From Saccharum officinarum (Eukaryota; Streptophyta; Magnoliopsida; Poales; Poaceae), in NCBI GenBank assembly GCA_020631735.1, contig CM036221.1:8227381-8291380 (forward strand): DNA of 64,000 nt, read 5' to 3'. Below, one piece after another: positions 35,050 through 47,390 of this stretch (the first letter of the stretch is position 1; each line of letters starts with the position of its first letter). Position numbers and translations under genes: made by a program. The notes beneath the pieces were generated by a model that saw only the letters and a list, made by a program, of their open reading frames with translations, made no database searches and was not told the origin of the DNA.

Positions 35050-38000
35050 CTATTTGGAACCCAGGTTGGCCCCGATGAGGACCGTTTTGCTGGGATCGCC
35101 CTCGACCAGCTGGATCGTCTTGTGCTCCTTAGACCTGGTGTTCTTATGCGGAGCCTCAAGCTCTGGGATCTCCAGGTGGTTGGCCGAGGTCTTCTTGGCG
35201 TCGAGGATGGTCTCGGCCATGCGAATAGAGAGGTCGTGGGCCTCTGCTATTTTGAAGCTGTCGTCCTTGCAGGTATAAGCTGCGTATACGTTGCCCCTGA
35301 GGGTTAAAACTCCTTTCTCAGTAGGCATCTTGAGCACCAGATACCTGTAATGAGGTATGGCCATGAACTTGGTAAGCGACGATCGACCAAGAATAGCATG
35401 GTAGGTGCCATCGAAATCAGCGACCACGAAGTTGACGTAGTCGGTGCGAAAATGGTCTGGAGTCCCAAATTGCACAGGTAGCGTGATCTGCCCGAGAGGC
35501 GTGGAGCTCTGTCTAGGGAGAACACCCCAGAACTGTGCTTCGTATGGCCTCAGGTCCGCCTGAGCTATTTTTAGAGCGGGCAGGCTGTTTTTGAATAGTA
35601 TATCAATAGAGCTGCCGCCATCGATCAGGACCCTGTCGAATTGAACCTTGTTGATACAAGGATTGAGAACCAGGGGAAAATGCCCTGGCTCGGGTATGGC
35701 CGCCCATTGGTCCTTCCTGCTGAAGTAGATTTCACGGTGGGACCACGGGGGAAACCGCGGATCGGTGAGAAGGTTGTCGGTGTTTGCCACGTTCAAGCAA
35801 GCGCGAGCGAACAGCTTGCGTTCTCGTTTGGTCTCAATGGACACCTTGCCGCCGATGATGGTGTGCACGTGATCAGTCGATTTGACATATTTATGACGAG
35901 GGTCTGCATCGTCGTCGTCGTTGTCCTCGTTGCGCTGTTCCCCCGCGCCGTTAGGCTTGTCGGATGCATTCGGAGCCTGTTGACGCATGTAGATATTCTT
36001 GAGAACGCGGCAATTCTCCATGGTGTGGTTCGACTTAGGATGGAGCTGGCAAGACCCCTTCAATGCTTTGGCGTAGTCGTCCTCGTAGTTACGACGTCCA
36101 CCACCTTTTTTCACGGTATTGACCTCGCCGTCGTCTTCCCGAGCGCGCTTGCTCCTGTAATCGTCACGGCGGTTGCGCCGCTGATTACGTTGATCATGGT
36201 GGTCACGGGAGTCGTCGCGCTGGTTGCGGCGGTCAAAATTGTCGTTCCGACCACGATTGTCGCGGTAATCGTCGCGGTGTGGAGGGTGGTCGGAGCGTGG
36301 AAACCTTGCTGCTTCTTCAACGATTATTTTTTTAGCGTCGTCAGCGTCCGTGTATTTCTTAGCGGTGGCCAGAAGCGCTGTTACTGATTTGGGTCTCTTC
36401 CGGAGGAGCTTGTCTCTTAGGGCGTCGTGGAACCGGAGGCCGTTGACGAAAGCCTCGATTGCTTCGTTGTCGGAGATTGATGGGACCTTGATGCGCATCT
36501 CCGAGAAACGCCGAACGTACTCGCGCAGTGGTTCATCCTTTCGATCTCGGATCCGTTGTAGATCGTACTTGTTGCCGGGTTGTTCACAAGTAGCGATGAA
36601 ATTGTTGATGAAGGCCTGCCTGAGTTCCTGCCAAGAGTCAAAATAGTTCGCTGGCAAGCTAACCAGCCATTAGTGACCTGCATGACCAACCGCGACTGGG
36701 AAGTAGTTAGACATGACGTGCTCATCAGCCATAGCTGAGCGGCACATAGTTTCGTAGAGCATGACCCATAATTCGGGGTTTTCCTTGCCGTCGTACTTCT
36801 GAAGTTTCTCGAGTTTGAAATTCTTGGGCCATATGACTTGGCGAAGGTGTGGAGTGAACTATTTCAAACCTGGCGGGCCGTGGGCGGTGTCATATTCCAT
36901 ACGGCGATAGCTTTCATGGGACGCACGATCATCGGCTCTCTAGTTGATGCGAGCGCGCAGATCACGTCCGATGAGGTAATGGCGAAGATCGTTATTGCCA
37001 TCTGGATTAGCCCTGCGACCGTGGTTATCACGGCGATTGTCGCGGTTATCCCGGCGGTCGTCGCCTCGAACGCCATGGCGGTCACCCTCCCGGCGGCGGT
37101 TGTCATCCCGACCACCATCATAACCACCGATTCCCCCTTGACGATTGTCTGATGGGTCGTTATTGCGCGAGCCGCGTTGATTGAATGGCTGTGAGCGACT
37201 TGAGTATTGGCGGTTGTGGCTTGATTCGACAGAAACGGATGGAGCTCGGGCTTGATTTATTTCTGCAGTCTGAGCCATAGCAGCTGTCAGATAAGCTTGT
37301 ATGTCATCACGGACTGCCTGGGTCTCGGGAGTGTTAGGCAGCCGCTGCATCGTCGCCAAGGTGACGACCACGTTGGCGCTTGGGGTCTTGAAGACTTGTT
37401 TGTCCCCTACCCTGTCAAAAGCATCGTTGAGGTCACGTGGTCGGACCCTTATGCGTCGTGCCTCCTGGTCTGCTTCAGCTTTGATTTGCCGGCGATTAAA
37501 CCGGTCAATATTGCGTGCTTTGCGTGCAATCTTTTCTTGTTCTGTTTCGCCAACTGCTGGCGGCTCGTCGTTGCTGATGACATGGATCAAATCCCCTCGT
37601 CTTGGCGGGAAAGACGGAAATTGGGGGAAACCCGGGGTGTGATCTGGTAGATCCAGATCGTATTTGACGCCTTCATCTTCGTGACGCTGAAGCTCGGTGT
37701 GGACAGATGCGTTGGATGCAATGCCGGATGAGGAGCCGGAGTCACCCTCTCGGACTGTGTGGACGGATCCTTCTCGGTAATCTTCAATCCGGACCATGTT
37801 GACGATGTTGCGTGGCTTCGGCCGAGATCGGTGTATAGGACCTGGATCTGAGTGGCGTCGTAGGTTGTGCGCGTAGCTAGAGGCAGTGTTTTGCAAGCCG
37901 TAGGGCTGGACTTGGTGGTTCTCCGTCGGGGCTTCGTACTCGCAGAGTCGGAGACCCATCGCGAAGGCTGGCTGGCGACGAGCGGAGCGCCCCTTAGGAG

Positions 38001-38475
38001 TAGATACGATCACAAGATCTATTCCAAGTCGTGCAGGACGACTGGTCCGAGCCGGTCGGATAGATCTATTGTGGGGAGCCATTACCTGCTCATTAGGTTG
38101 GCTTCGAATCGTACTTACCAGAGCTAGGGTTTCAGTGAGTTTGATGCCGACCCGATCGATGGAGTCGAGCAGGTCGGTTTTGTCGATTTGCTTTCCTCTG
38201 TAGCGGGGAAGCGGACGACGGGTTGTCAGCGTGGCAGTAGGCGTGCTCGGAGCCAGATGTACCGTGGTCAGAGGCAGATCCATCGTGGTCGGAGCCGTGT
38301 TCGCCGTGGTTGGAGCCATAGCCGATGCAGGTGAAGTAGTCGTCGGCGCGGGTTGAATCCACGCTTCCTCCGCGGTCATGGAGATGGAGACGTCAGAACC
38401 GGTGATCCAAGTAATCTGGCCGACGGTGAACGTGAGGCCGTTGGGCACGGCCATGGAGCTGGAGATGATGACCAT
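35050..38475 (-). pseudogene. Tat gag and protease
   Basis: The first ATG after the PBS is at 38475. An N-terminal Thr/Ala/Pro-rich region and an Arg/Asp-rich stretch precede the retrotransposon gag core (about 36240-36660, FDSWQELRQAFINNF and EPLREYVRRFSEM). A very Arg/Asp/Asn-rich basic region (about 36090-36330) replaces a zinc knuckle. The protease site VLIDGGSSIDIL lies at about 35600-35640. In-frame stops are TAG 36940, TAG 36859, TAA 36670 and TAG 35050, with no frameshift. Confidence 0.88.
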
Positions 38476-38504
38476 CTTGTTTGCTTGGAGAGCGGTACGC
38501 ACAC

Positions 38505-38522
38505 CCCCTACCTGGCGTGCCA
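38505..38522 (-). promoter_or_regulatory. Tat primer-binding site
   Basis: The minus strand reads TGGCACGCCAGGTAGGGG one base after the 5' LTR. It is the same type as the PBS at 21281-21298. It is not tRNA-iMet. Confidence 0.75.
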
Positions 38523-38523
38523 C

Positions 38524-38996
38524 TGTCGATGAAATATGGTCGGTAGTCTACCTAGGGGTATGCCTAAGGTAGTAGATTATCGGCAGACAGATGCGCAAGC
38601 TCCAAACAAGATGGTGACGCAAGACAGACACGAAGTTTTATCCAGGCTCGGCCGCCAAGAAGGCGTAATACCTACGTCCTACGTCTGATTTGTATTGTGG
38701 TATGTCAATGAGAGATGTTTTTTAGAGGGGTCCCCTGCCCGCCTTATATAGTCCGGGGGGTAGGGTTACAGATCTGGAAACTAATCCTAGTCAGTTACAA
38801 TTGCCATATGTGGCCGGATAAGGATTCCTATTCTAACCGACCAGGATCCTGCTTGGTCACTAAATCCGTCTTGATTCCTTGTGCGGGACTCCGATCAGGT
38901 TAACTGGGCCGCACGTCGCCTTTTGGGTGGACTGAAACCATCGATACCGGCCAGCCCAAGCTTAGCCGTAGGGGTATAGGGGTTAATACCCCCACA
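38524..38996 (-). repeat. Tat 5' LTR (right), 473 bp
   Basis: Same length and ends as the left LTR (TGTCGATG...CCCCCACA). It is flanked on the right by the second ATGCG. Confidence 0.93.
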
Positions 38997-40038
38997 ATGC
39001 GCTGTACACCCGACGACGGGGGAAGGAGGAACTCATCGTCGGGGTGTACGTCGATGACCTCATCGTCACCGGGGCGCGCGCGCAGGACATTGCACGGTTC
39101 AAGGAGAAGATGGGCGCCAAGTTCCATATGAGCGACCTGGGAGCCCTATCGTACTACCTCGGCATTGAGGTGAAGCAGAGCGCGGATGCAGTGAAGCTCG
39201 GGCAGCGCGCCTACACGCTGAAGCTGTTGGAGCGGGCGGGCATGGCGGGTTGCAAGGCTGTGGCCACACCCATGGAGGAGCGAATCAATCTCTCGCGGGC
39301 GAGCACGGCGGCGAAGATGGATGCTACGCTCTACCGGAGCATCGTCGGCGGGCTGCGCTGGCTCACGCACATGCGACCGGACATCGCGGTCGGATACGTG
39401 AGCCGGTTCATGGAGGACCCAAGAGAGGACCACTGGATGGCGGTCAAGCGGCTGCTCCGCTATGTCCAGGGCACGTTGGAGATGGGGATCGTCTTCCCCA
39501 AGCACGGCGGCCTCCAGCTGACGACGTTCAGCGAGGCTACGCCCAAGGCCAGGGATGGCGAGCCAGGGATCACGGCGTACAGCGATGCGGACATGGCTGG
39601 GGACGTGGACGGGCGGCGGAGCACTTCCGGTGTGCTCGTCTTCCTCGGTGCGTCGCCAATCGCGTGGCAGTCCCTGAAGCAAAAGATGGGGCGCTGTCGA
39701 CATGTGAGGCGGAATATGTCGCAGCAGCCACGGCGGCATGCCAGGTGGTCTGGCTGCAGCGGCTGCTGGCAGAGCTCACCGGAGCCCAGGTCCAGCCGCC
39801 GGCACTCAAAGTGGACAACCAGCCAGCAATTGCGCTAGCAAAGAATCCAGTTCTCCACGACAGAAGCAAGCACATAGATGTGAAGTTTCACTTTCTTCGT
39901 GATTGCGTCGATGGAGGGCAGCTCGTCATCGAGTTCGTCGATACCAGGCGGCAACTCGCTGACATCCTCACCAAGTCACTTGGTCGACTTCGGTTCCAGG
40001 AGCTAAGGGGGATGATTGGCATGATTGAGGTCAAGTAA
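38997..40038 (+). pseudogene. Copia polyprotein, right part: RT C-terminal half and RNase H
   Basis: The copia frame resumes in register after the second TSD copy. The RT catalytic YVDD is at about 39047-39058, followed by the RT thumb. RNase H begins with AYSDADMAGD and DGRRSTSG (about 39575-39630). The frame shifts near 39690, then continues with STCEAEY, SKHIDVKFHF and ADILTKSLG to TAA at 40036-40038. Together with 25313-28638 it makes one interrupted polyprotein of normal copia order. Confidence 0.9.
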
Positions 40039-40044
40039 GGACAG

Positions 40045-40061
40045 TAGGATTAGGGGAAGAT
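40045..40061 (+). promoter_or_regulatory. Copia polypurine tract
   Basis: A purine-rich run ending AGGGGAAGAT lies directly before the 3' LTR start TGTTAGACTT. Confidence 0.7.
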
Positions 40062-40467
40062 TGTTAGACTTAATCTGCTGATCCTTTCTCTCTTGCAGTC
40101 AAAGGCATGGTCAGGTCTGCTGTCCATGCCCTGAACACTGCAGCAAGTATGGCAATAGGCCATCCCTAGTACTATAGTTGGTAGTATTGCATCATCCATA
40201 GTTGGTAGAAGGTGATGTATACCATGTACTAGGAGTAGGTAGACTAGTACCATAGTTGGTACATGTAGGATGTATATAAACCAATGAAGTGCAATGCAAT
40301 TGGCAAGTCTTTTGCCGCACATTCAGACACTCAGACATTCGGCCACTGCTGTTGCCTGTGTTTTGTGTGTGCTAAGAGCTCAGCTCTTCTTCTACCTTGG
40401 TGCAAGAGAGGAGAGGAGGGAAGGCGAGCAGGAGCTACTCTCATGGGAGTTGAGTAGAAGGCCAACA
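40062..40467 (+). repeat. Copia 3' LTR, 406 bp
   Basis: Same length as the 5' LTR, followed by TSD ATAAA (40468-40472). Three differences cluster at about 40436-40444 (CTACTCTCATGG against CTGCTCACCTGG). Confidence 0.95.
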
Positions 40468-40472
40468 ATAAA

Positions 40473-40800
40473 TATGTCACTGCTTCTCATATACACCACT
40501 TTTGATATTTATCATCTTTTGCCGATTGATATGCATGGCCTGTACAAACAAGCATGCTGAAATTATAAATATTTGTAATTTTCAGCTACTAAATAATCTT
40601 AAGCAAAAATATATTATTCTACACCATGGACGAACCCAGCTAGCTAATCAAACCATCGGCACTGCACCCCTCGCGCCTGACTCGTCCCCGCGGGCCCGCA
40701 CCCAGCTTTTCATCTCTAGATTCGGCTGCAGAGTTATGGCTTCTGGCTTTGTCCCCTGCCACGACCAGGGTTGTCTACTAGACAGCAGCACCAGATGCCA
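40473..40800. other. Intergenic DNA
   Basis: The continuation of the sequence left of 24849. A short GC-rich patch (about 40650-40700) is present but no gene is seen. Confidence 0.5.
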
Positions 40801-41070
40801 GGGCCGTGTTTAGTTCCCCAAATTGGGGATCCGATTCGGGCCCGTGTCGGAACACTGTAGCAACTTTTGTTTTTTAGTGCAAAAAATTATCCAAAAATTA
40901 ATTAATTAGACTCAAATGTTCGTCTCGTAAAGTACAATAAAACTGTGCAATTAGTTTTTGATTTCATCTACATTTAGTACTCCATGCATTTGCCGACATT
41001 TTGATGTGATGGGGAATCTTCTTTTTGCATAGTAAAATTTGGGGGAAAATTTGGGAACTAAACAAGGCCC
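40801..41070. mobile_element. Tourist-like MITE, ~268 bp
   Basis: Inverted ends GGCCGTGTTTAGTTCCC and GGGAACTAAACAAGGCC, flanked by CAG on both sides (40799-40801 and 41070-41072). Non-coding interior with GTCTCGTAAA. The ends are the PIF/Harbinger Tourist type; the usual target is TTA/TAA, so the CAG duplication is atypical. Confidence 0.75.
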
Positions 41071-41099
41071 AGATCCCCTGTTTCTGCGGATCTGCGTTA

Positions 41100-41342
41100 G
41101 GCCCAGTTTAGATCCAGAAAATTTTGCAAAAGAACAGTAGATTCCCCGTCACATCGAATCTTTAGACGCATGTATGAAACATTAAATATAGATAAAAAAT
41201 AAAACTAATTACACAGTTTAGACGAAATGGACGAGATGAATCTTTTAAGCCTAATTAGACCATGATTGGACACTAATTGCCAAATAACAACGAAAATGCT
41301 ACAGTTGCATTTTGCTAAAATTTTTGGCAACTAAACAAGGCC
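41100..41342. mobile_element. Tourist-like MITE, 243 bp, TSD TTA
   Basis: Ends are GGCCCAGTTTAGATCC and CAACTAAACAAGGCC. It is flanked by TTA at 41097-41099 and 41343-41345, the classic PIF/Harbinger duplication. It lies only 30 bp from the preceding MITE. Confidence 0.85.
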
Positions 41343-41345
41343 TTA

Positions 41346-43975
41346 GTTCATCCATTTTCACCCTCATCTCTCCTGTTCATATAAAATTAGATCTTGCTTC
41401 AGCCCATAAAGTAGTGGACAGCAGCAACGTGTTTTGTGATAACAATATGCATTTCAAATGTTTTGGTCAAGTGTTTAACTGAAGATATGACGCCAAATAT
41501 CAGAAATAACTATATTAGCTTGAGTTACAAATTGAACAATTGTATGATAAAAAAATACCTATATTTGTGAAATTATAGCATCCTATAATTTTCTCATATA
41601 CATGTTTATGCAACGTCACACATAGTAATGATAAGGCCTTGCTCATAGTAGCACAATAGCCTTCTAACAAAATCATCCTAACATGATCAGTTGTGTCTGT
41701 TAACGATCATTAATCTTGAAAGCAATGTAGTTCCAACTAGTCTTCTGCATTGATTATCTTTGGACATTAGCTAGTGTATATGGCCTTCTATTGTCAGTGT
41801 AATGAATTTATTTTCAGAGAAGGATATGATCTTTTCTGTACCTATTGCTAAGTGATCAATTTTAGTATGGTAGTATTGTCTAAGTATGTCACATATATTG
41901 ATCAATTTCGGCATTCCATGCTTTTAACGTTACTAATCTGTGTTGCTGATTTGAATAGCAGTTTTGCTTCTGATATCCCAGATCTTGATATGTTTTGTGT
42001 CGGTATGTAAGTTACATGATCAACCTTCTGCACTGTGTAGATACTGGCAGTGGTAACAAAAATGCATTCAAAAGTCAAAACACTAATTGCGGTATACGGG
42101 TTGGATTGCTTCCCTCTTGGTATGGACAATCAGGTATAGTCAGCATTTGGATGATTCATTTTTTACAAATTTAATGCAGTTTGTGCAGGCGATCTAGGAT
42201 CCTAGAAACTTTGAATATGGCTTGAATACATGGAACCTAATTTTTATTTAGAATTCTAAGGCGCTTGTGGTCTGCATTGTTTGTATTCATAGCTCTGAAT
42301 TTCGTTTCATTTGATAGATTTTCTTAATTAGTAACCCCTGAAAATCTGACTTTTTTTTATCATCCTGCAGCAGTCTAGTATGTCTGGATCAATGTATTTT
42401 AAGATTTTATACAGACGAATGTTGTGGAAATATCAATTATGTAGTACATATTTACTGCGTGCAAGTGTTCAAGCAACTCGGTTCATGCATAAATCCATTT
42501 GGTCTAATATAATTTACTAGTATTTGCAACTATGCGTCCCATATTGTCCACCACTGACTTCCAGCGTCAACTCCTTGTGACTCCTGCCTTCTGCCACTTC
42601 TCTCCACCTGCACAGCTTGGCTGATGGTCTTCACATGGATTATTGCTCCTTAACTCCAAAACTCGAATCCAGATCCTACAGCTCACTCCCCACCATTTCT
42701 AGGAGTCCAGTTTAATTGTAAGTTCATCTTGGGATAAGTTCATCTCAGGCTAGTTTAGCTACAAATAATTGAGGTTTTTATGGTTCGCTAGTTTTTTGTC
42801 ACACATTATAAAATTTGCATTCATATGCTCATCTAGAAGGTTCTTTATTTATTCCAGTATATGCTTTAGCTATGCAACATATGCTTTCACTAAAAAGCTC
42901 TGATGCGGGCTGATGAACTTAGTTATATCTATAGGTTCTTCAGATTTTAGATCATGAGAACGGGTCGACCTTGCCTTGCAGACTATGTTATGCTCGGTTT
43001 TGTATTTTCAAATTCTAATCAATTTTTGTGTTACTGTAAAGGCCTATATCTGCAGTACAATAACTAAGTTAATACTGTTTTTCAATGAATAAAAGGGAAT
43101 ATTTTGTTTCCCTATGTATAATTATAAGCAATGTTTATGCAGCAACATGAGCATGGGTATGACCACCAGCAAGACGAGATGCGTGTGTGTACATGAAAGA
43201 AACTAACAACTTGCTTTGACCAGGCAGCTACATTATTTTTTGTACCCTAACACTACTGAGTTTTAGAAGGTATATTGGCATCTTCTTGTTGTAGGTACAA
43301 GCTATCCTAATGCAGCACCAATGCAGCCTCTTCAATTTACAATAAATTTGGTGGCATGAATATAGAAAGGAGATATTCTCAGTGGGCACTGGGCAATTCC
43401 CAGTCTTTCAAGTTTTAGAAATGGAGACAAAAAAGTGATGTATGAAATACAATTTTTTTTCTGGCGCTCCAAAGTATACTGTGTACATATATGACGAATC
43501 CTTCAAAGTGGCGATAAATGTTATAGATTACTATCATTTGCCGAGCTATATGTATGATCGAAACAGCAGATGAGCAGTACATTTCACTCTTCCATACCTG
43601 ATCTACTGTATATAAGCTATTAGTACACATATACAATGTGTTCAGATAAAAAAAAAATCTCAGTTTATACTACTTGTCTCAGATTAACCATTATTTATAA
43701 AATCAATGTCTTAAAATTGCCCTCTACGCATGGTTTTATTTGGGGTTAGGCTGCTTTAATTATGTCGTTACCTATGCAAAAGGGGAGCAAGCAGGAATAT
43801 AAAAACAAACAAGCAATCTTGATCCAGCTCAGAAATAAAAAGGAAACAAAAGCTGGCTGTATTAACTGAAATCCTGATCCAGCATAGAAATTAAAAAGAG
43901 AAACCGGCTGGATTCAGTAGGTCTGTGTGCTCGTGGCCTGTAGTATGGGCCTGGTACGGACGGCCTGGTGCGAGA
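41346..43975. other. AT-rich intergenic DNA
   Basis: No gene or motif I can support. A C-rich stretch at about 42540-42690 resembles a 5' UTR or promoter-proximal sequence but no coding exon follows. Confidence 0.4.
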
Positions 43976-43994
43976 GGGTGGGTGGGTGGGTGGG
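43976..43994 (+). other. G-quadruplex motif
   Basis: GGGTGGGTGGGTGGGTGGG: five G3 tracts with single-T loops on the plus strand. This is the most stable loop class known for intramolecular quadruplexes. No gene lies within 3 kb. Confidence 0.85.
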
Positions 43995-46239
43995 TGTAGT
44001 TAGAGTATACTTCATTTACGATAGTTTTATATACTAATTTATGATAATGTCAATATATATTTACAATAGTTAGGTTATTATAACATATGAGGATATTTAC
44101 CGTAACGTTACAGTAAACCACTTCGTAAGAAGTTACTATAATCTCGTAAGTTAACATAGTAATTATCGTAACTCAGAGTGGCTATATAATAAGTTATTTT
44201 ATAGTCAACTACATAGCAGTAGTTATATATCATAATGACATGGGAGTATGTATCATCGTGGCCGACTGGCCGGAATCTAAAACCGAGAAGACCCACACAC
44301 GTTCACGTGCCGCCCCAACATGCCTCTGAGGCTTTGTTGGGCTGGGCCACCAACGCCGCCCTGCCCATCCGTCCGAACACGCGGTTGACATGGCGAATTG
44401 GACTTGGAGGGAAGTGTCTACTCATCATTCGGCTGATTCTTGTTTGTGTTTCAGTCAATTTTTTTCAACCAGTAAACGTAGGACACGTGCACATGGGAGC
44501 CAATAAGTAGGAACAACAATGGAACACCAACAAATTTGATTGATTTTTCCGATCAGTGAATGACAGATTTTCTCTAAAAAAACGACGTCAACAAAAAAGA
44601 GCGGGAGGACATCTGAAACCAAAACCCGTCATCATATAGTGGGTCCAGATCTAAAAACCCAATAACGAGCATTCTTTAAGGACAAGAAAGGACGGAGCAA
44701 AAGAAACAATAAGATCCAAGATATATACAGCTATGAGATAGGGAAAACAGAAGGCAAAAGATGCAGACGAAAGGAAAAGCAAAACCAACTCAACGAAGAA
44801 AAACTGATCAAGATGCAGCTCAAAATCAGGTATTACTTTACTCTAATTCATCACTGTCTGCTAACCCCAATCTTTGGACTTGCAATTTTGCATATCATGT
44901 AATCAATCATGCTTACAAACTTGAAAAAGAAGCGAATCAGATTCAAGATTCACCAAATTTCGGGCTTCTCATGTACAAGACAAACCTATTATTTTGGGAT
45001 CAATTACAAACTCAGGTCTAGTGAATCAAGTGTGCCACCAACAATCTGCAAGCAATATTTTGGCTACCAATCACTAACAACCAAGAGCAAAGGAAATAAT
45101 GATTCATGATGCTGGCCACAAACAACAGCCGTAGGGTCCTGTGCTAATCTTACATGTTTCGGACGGTTATAGATTTGATTTTTTCCACTCGACAAGTATT
45201 GGATCATTTATGCAGCAATAATCTTTGCGTCCTTCTGCCAGACATCCAAGGAGAGTAAAATGATAATGTGTTACAAGCCACGGCATGCTGGATCTTTCAT
45301 ACATCATATCATGTTCAGTCCATCAAGTTTGTAGCTTTATTGGTGGCATTTTTCTTCTCTTTAACCTAGTCACCTGTGGCAATATTAACACCAACCGAAG
45401 CTTTTATACCACTGAACGTGATTGTAGCAGATATCAATGATCTCTATGTACTGAAGCTTCTGGAAATACAGTGTCAACTGAAGCTTTTAACAATGGTTTT
45501 GACAATGATCTGATCTGTCTGTAGACTGAAGCTTTTAACATGGTCTCGATTAACCTGCTATTATGTAATTGAAAAATGCACTACTATAATTTCGATTATG
45601 ATATATGTCGAAGAACAAAACTGATTAGAAAAGGACGTGCACATAGGAGTAGATTTGCGTTGCTATCCTGCTTTAGCTCACAAACTGAAAACCAAAGTGA
45701 GCTGCAACCCCTTCTGCTTTTAGAAATTGATGAAAAGAACATGCACCTAGGCAGTGTCTACTATCAGGTTGCTGCTGAGAAAAAATGCCGACATACTGAA
45801 CTTAATGCACACAAACAATAAATTGAGCTCATTGACACAATGAAATAATGATAAATAAAATAAACAATACTAAACTATTAAGCATGCAAAAACAAAACCG
45901 CCAAAACAATATCAAGCTAGTGTATATCATGCTGTAGTCTCGGACTAAATCAAGGATTTAGTGCGGCCTTAGCTAATTAAATCTAAGCAAACAGAGTCGC
46001 CTAAAGACTTTAACTATAACATCGGGCATTCAGGTCGTCTAATCAACAGTTACATAAGTCAACTAAAACTAAAACTAGGGTACTTAAAAAGTTACTCCAA
46101 AAGGAGTCTTAAATTTACTTCAAATTTAGTTCAATGGCTAGCTGAACTGATCTAGGTATCCACACATGCAAACTTCAAAACTCATTGCAAGAGAAATTAA
46201 ATAAAAAATTAATTATACCTAAGTCACGATGAGACTGAA
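43995..46239. other. AT-rich intergenic DNA
   Basis: Many short inverted words, such as GTAACGTTAC at 44102-44111, in a very AT-rich stretch (43995-44240). The rest shows nothing recognisable. Confidence 0.4.
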
Positions 46240-47115
46240 TTACTTATACTGAAACTACATAATACTGAAAAAGAAAATTAAAAAAACACAAAACATGCAC
46301 TGGCTAGATTACAAAACTCCACACCAAGAAAACAAAGGAACCAATTAAAACTAAAGATACATTCTACATATATTACTACTACTGAAATTATATTGAGAGA
46401 AACTTATACTGAATAAATACTGAAGCTACTTTTAAGAAACTTATACTGAAGATTGAGAGAAAATACAACAACTTATACAAATATATAATTAAGATGACAA
46501 TGGAACAAACTGAACTAGAACTTAAAAAATTAACTAAAACAAAACTAGAGTTAATTAAATCTGAACTAATAACTGTACTGAACCTGAAACTAAGTCTAGA
46601 TACTTTAAAACCTGAACTCTAACTGAAATACTTAACTAAAATAAAATTAGAGTAAACTAAAAATTGAACTAATAAGTAAAATGAAACTAAAGTCTAGTAC
46701 TCTGAAAGCTGAGCTCAATCTGAAAATATTAAATAAAACAAAACTATAATTAACTAAAAACTGAACTGATAACTATACTGAACCTGAAACTAAACTGAAA
46801 ATTGCTGAATTGAAGCTAGATGCTACAAAAACTGAACCTAAACTTAAACTTAAACTTAAAATAGATTCTATTGGACTTGAACTGAACTAAAACTGAAAAT
46901 AGGTTGCACTAAACTTAACCTGAAATTGAACTAAACTATAACTGAAAATAGATTCTAAAGAACTGAACCTGAACTAAACCTGGTTTTTTACCTGAATCAC
47001 AATGTAACTGAAATACTTAAAAGTCAAACTCTATTGCAGTTCACTGAAACTCTAATGTAGGTTACTGAACTGAACTAAACCTAGATTCTATACTTGAAGC
47101 TCACGCTGGCCAAAC
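46240..47115. repeat. Cryptic simple repeat rich in ACTGAA/CTAAA words
   Basis: Dozens of interspersed CTGAAC, CTGAAA, ACTAAA and CTTAAA words without a fixed period. The plus strand is strongly depleted of G. It looks like slippage-degraded simple sequence. Flanks merge gradually. Confidence 0.65.
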
Positions 47116-47306
47116 TTGAATAAACAAACAGCCTAGACCGCTTGCCGGTTGTTGACTAACCAATGAAACATTGATCTGAAACTAAGCTACAGCTACCCAT
47201 CCGCCGACGGATCAAACATCCATGAAACTGAAGCTAAAAGAAAACTAATAGAAGAAAATAAAAAAACTAAGAAATACAATAAATATAAGACAAATCTGCA
47301 CATATA

Positions 47307-47381
47307 CTCCCTCCGTTCCAAAAAAGGATGTCGTTTTAGCTATGAATCTGCACATATACATCCTTTTTGGGACAGAGGGAG
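47307..47381. mobile_element. Stowaway MITE, 75 bp
   Basis: Terminal CTCCCTCCGTTCCAAAAA and TTTTTGGGACAGAGGGAG with TA on each side (47305-47306, 47382-47383). These are the standard Stowaway ends and TA target. At 75 bp it is at the short limit of the family. Confidence 0.9.
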
Positions 47382-47390
47382 TAGACACTA

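Larger units (their letters stand above)
28644..38996 (-). mobile_element. Complete Tat-lineage Ty3/gypsy element, 10353 bp, minus strand
   Basis: Two 473-bp LTRs, TSD ATGCG and a PBS at 38505-38522 frame the element. Minus-strand gag, protease, RT, two RNase H-like domains and integrase (no chromodomain) are followed by a plus-strand spliced ORF and a tandem array before the 3' LTR. The second RNase H and the antisense ORF are diagnostic for the Tat group. The element is inserted in copia RT and is therefore younger than the copia. Confidence 0.95.
24854..40467 (+). mobile_element. Ty1/copia retrotransposon, split by a nested Tat element
   Basis: It has 406-bp LTRs at both ends, a 5-bp TSD, PBS, polypurine tract, and gag-PR-INT-RT-RNase H order. 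Without the nested element (28644-38996 plus one TSD copy) it is about 5.3 kb, a normal copia size. Reading frames carry three in-frame TAG stops and at least three frameshifts, so it is inactive. The LTRs differ at about 9 of 406 positions by eye count. Confidence 0.95.

Noticed and set aside
44000..44240. MITE or SINE in the AT-rich stretch
   Set aside because: Small palindromes are present but no matching ends or target duplication could be found.
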